Positions 62,397 to 64,000 of a DNA stretch of 64,000 nucleotides are shown piece by piece. The notes beneath the pieces are model-generated. The model searched no databases, had not been told where the DNA came from, and was given only the letters and a program-made list of their open reading frames with translations. Every line of letters begins with the position of its first letter. The stretch's first letter is position 1. This stretch comes from Pedobacter africanus (GTDB lineage Bacteria; Bacteroidota; Bacteroidia; Sphingobacteriales; Sphingobacteriaceae), in contig NZ_FWXT01000004.1 of NCBI RefSeq assembly GCF_900176535.1, forward strand, positions 124,001-188,000, read 5' to 3'. The position numbers were made by a program, and so were the translations under genes.

Positions 62397-62401
62397 TATG
62401 T

Positions 62402-63715
62402 TCAGTATACAAGGGTTGCTGCTGGTGAAAAGGCTAGCAGTGCAGCGGCAGCACCCATAATTAAAAAAGTTGTCCAGAGTAAAGCTTTTGACAGCCATCC
62501 ACTTTTATATTCGCCCATAATCCTGTCGTTGGTAGCAATCTTTATGATGAGAAATAGGAGCGGGACAGCGGCAATTCCATTCATTACTGCGGTATAAATC
62601 AGTGCTTTTACAGGATCAATCCCTATAAAATTTAACGTCAGGCCAACTATAGTGGAAATAATGATAATTGTATAAAACCCCCGTGCTTTGCTTATTTTAA
62701 AATCCAGACTTGCCTTCCAGTTAAGCGCTTCGGCCACCGCATATGCAGCAGAGCCGGATAATATGGGTACCGCCAGTAGCCCCAATCCAATAATTCCAAC
62801 AGAGAATATCAGTTTGGCAAGATATCCTGAATTTGGAAAGGAATGTACCAGAGGTTCCAACGCTCTTGCAGCATCTGCAGCATTTTTAATGTCATGGACC
62901 CCATTTTCATGTAAAACAGTTGCTGCTACCAGAAGAATACACCAGGTTGTAAATTCGGAGATGACCATACCAATGGTATTGTCTTTTCGCATTGAATGAA
63001 TCTGAGGCCAGCCGATTGACAGCTTACCATTTTTTATAAGGCCATTTTCGCGTTCTTCTTCAACTTCCTGTGAAGCTTCCCAGAAAAACATATAGGGTGT
63101 TATTGTTGTTCCAAAAACCCCGGTAATGATAAAGAGGAATGCAAAATTGAATTCGATATGCGGAATTACTGTAGCTTTAAGCACTGTGGTCCAGGGCTGG
63201 TCTATAATGAAAACGGTAACGGGGTAAGCAAGTAAGGCTAAGGCAAGCCATTTAAGTAAACGGGAATAAACCCTATAGCTCGTAAATATTTCCAGTAATA
63301 GTATAGTTGTTGTAAACAGCAGGGTAAGGGCTGTAAAGGGCAATGGTACGATGAGCTGCGCTGCAGCTGCCATAGCACCGATATCTGCTCCAATGTTTAT
63401 GGTATTTGCGGCTACTACCAATCCAACTACGAAATGAAGTACCCTAGAACTATAATTCTCTTTTACTACAGCTGCAATTCCTTTACCCGTTACTAAGCCA
63501 ATACGTGCACAAGCTTCCTGCACAGCCGTCATAAATGGAAGCATATACAGAGCGGTCCATAACTGACCATAGCCAAATTGAGCACCTGTTTGTGCGTAGG
63601 TTGCTATTCCAGAAGGGTCGTCATCAGCCGCTCCAGTTGTTAGCCCGGGGCCCAGCAGACTTAACCATTTCCATTTTTCTTTTTTCGCTTTTATAGGTTT
63701 GTTTTGGTCAATCAT
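62402..63715 (-). CDS. Nramp-related divalent metal transporter (variant motifs)
   Basis: 437 aa with about eleven membrane segments. The first-helix metal motif reads DDDPSGIATYAQTG where canonical Nramp has DPGN, and the sixth-helix position has TPYMFFWEASQEVEEE in place of the usual MPH motif. Both changes fit the Nramp-like branch reported to include Mg2+ transporters rather than Mn2+/Fe2+ ones, though the assignment is from memory. Inner membrane. It starts 16 nt beyond the PfkB-family gene, so they are probably co-transcribed. Confidence 0.82.
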   Translation of the reverse strand: MIDQNKPIKAKKEKWKWLSLLGPGLTTGAADDDPSGIATYAQTGAQFGYGQLWTALYMLPFMTAVQEACARIGLVTGKGIAAVVKENYSSRVLHFVVGLVVAANTINIGADIGAMAAAAQLIVPLPFTALTLLFTTTILLLEIFTSYRVYSRLLKWLALALLAYPVTVFIIDQPWTTVLKATVIPHIEFNFAFLFIITGVFGTTITPYMFFWEASQEVEEERENGLIKNGKLSIGWPQIHSMRKDNTIGMVISEFTTWCILLVAATVLHENGVHDIKNAADAARALEPLVHSFPNSGYLAKLIFSVGIIGLGLLAVPILSGSAAYAVAEALNWKASLDFKISKARGFYTIIIISTIVGLTLNFIGIDPVKALIYTAVMNGIAAVPLLFLIIKIATNDRIMGEYKSGWLSKALLWTTFLIMGAAAALLAFSPAATLVY

Positions 63716-63731
63716 CTCATTAACTTAAATT

Positions 63732-64000
63732 TCAAAAGCCAGCTGTTGAAGTCAAAGCTGCATTAATAATCTGATATAATTTTTGTACATCTTTTAGATG
63801 GCATAGTTCCGTGCCAGGGTTCATCGTCGCAGCAGTTCCACAAGCAACCCCATATCGGGCTGCTTCAATCAGGCTCCTGGAATTAAAAAGGCTATAAATA
63901 ATTCCTGCCAGCATGCTGTCGCCTGCCCCTACAGTACTTTCTGTTTTTACTGCAGGAACTTCAACCTTCATGCACATAGCGGATGTAATGAGGAGAGCCC
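63732..64000 (-). CDS. PfkB-family sugar kinase, C-terminal part (5' end outside window)
   Basis: The frame stays open to the right edge (reading ALLITSAMCMKV from the edge), so the ATG at 63977 is internal. It contains VPAVKTESTVGAGDSMLAGI, the PfkB signature with the GAGD anion hole and catalytic Asp, then AARYGVACGTAATMNPGTELC. Layout is close to 1-phosphofructokinase/tagatose-6-phosphate kinase. Phosphorylates a sugar phosphate; exact substrate cannot be judged from this part. Confidence 0.87.
   Translation of the reverse strand, partial: ALLITSAMCMKVEVPAVKTESTVGAGDSMLAGIIYSLFNSRSLIEAARYGVACGTAATMNPGTELCHLKDVQKLYQIINAALTSTAGF

Noticed and set aside
1..64000. CRISPR arrays, insertion sequences, prophage or integrase genes
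   Set aside because: I found no regularly spaced repeats, transposase motifs or phage genes on reading the window.

Overview
The window reads as a chromosomal segment of a free-living, glycan-degrading Bacteroidota bacterium, most likely Sphingobacteriaceae and close to Pedobacter. This rests on four SusC/SusD pairs, three of them preceded by an ECF sigma factor and a FecR-type anti-sigma with a C-terminal DUF4974-like region. It also rests on a lipidated TamA-like protein (TamL type), Gld-type ABC components, DUF2911, and TAnnTTTG-type promoter elements in front of tRNA and housekeeping genes. I see no phage, insertion sequence or CRISPR array.

Layout. 1-1500: the end of a DUF4465-like protein and a thioredoxin-like protein, closed by a terminator. 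1520-9650: a 58-residue basic protein behind tRNA-Cys, a SpoU methyltransferase, the TamL-like barrel, and a four-gene minus-strand operon (truncated sensor, DUF6067-like fragment, patatin-barrel phospholipase, small membrane protein). 9655-10330: a DUF2911 protein and tRNA-Arg with a 46-bp perfect palindromic terminator. 10697-20712: ECF/FecR/SusC/SusD locus 1, continuing into an ABC ATPase and a GldF-GldG-like fusion. 20991-30613: locus 2, which adds a SusD with an unusual glycine-rich insertion, a DUF5017-like surface lipoprotein and a GH109-like enzyme. 30723-33524: MgtE and a subtilase. 33534-40521: locus 3. 40560-44608: a lipoprotein, YchF and several small proteins. 44605-60812: an alpha-glucan locus with AraC, an MFS permease, two esterases, an alcohol dehydrogenase, a phytanoyl-CoA dioxygenase-like protein, GH13, SusC/D/E and GH65. 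60839-62396: a redoxin-like remnant, an ECF41 sigma factor and its likely target, a carboxymuconolactone-decarboxylase-like protein. 62402-64000: an Nramp-like transporter and the C-terminal part of a PfkB-family kinase.

How the genes work together. In loci 1-3 the signal probably passes from the N-terminal STN domain of the SusC-like receptor to the membrane FecR, which then releases its ECF sigma factor. Locus 2 probably releases or modifies a GalNAc-containing glycan. In the alpha-glucan locus the surface GH13 would cut the polymer, SusC/D/E import oligosaccharides, GH65 phosphorolyses maltose-type disaccharides, and the MFS carrier moves sugars across the inner membrane. The esterases and dehydrogenase suggest a substituted substrate. 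The ECF41 sigma probably drives the gene beside it from a recognisable TGTCACA-N16-AGTC promoter.

The most promising candidates for something new are the coupling of a regulated SusCD pair to a GldA/GldFG-like ABC machine, the truncated-sensor/patatin operon, and the near-identical 19-nt sequence at the SusC-SusD junction of all three ECF-linked loci. Functions are read from recognisable motifs; no homology search was run.
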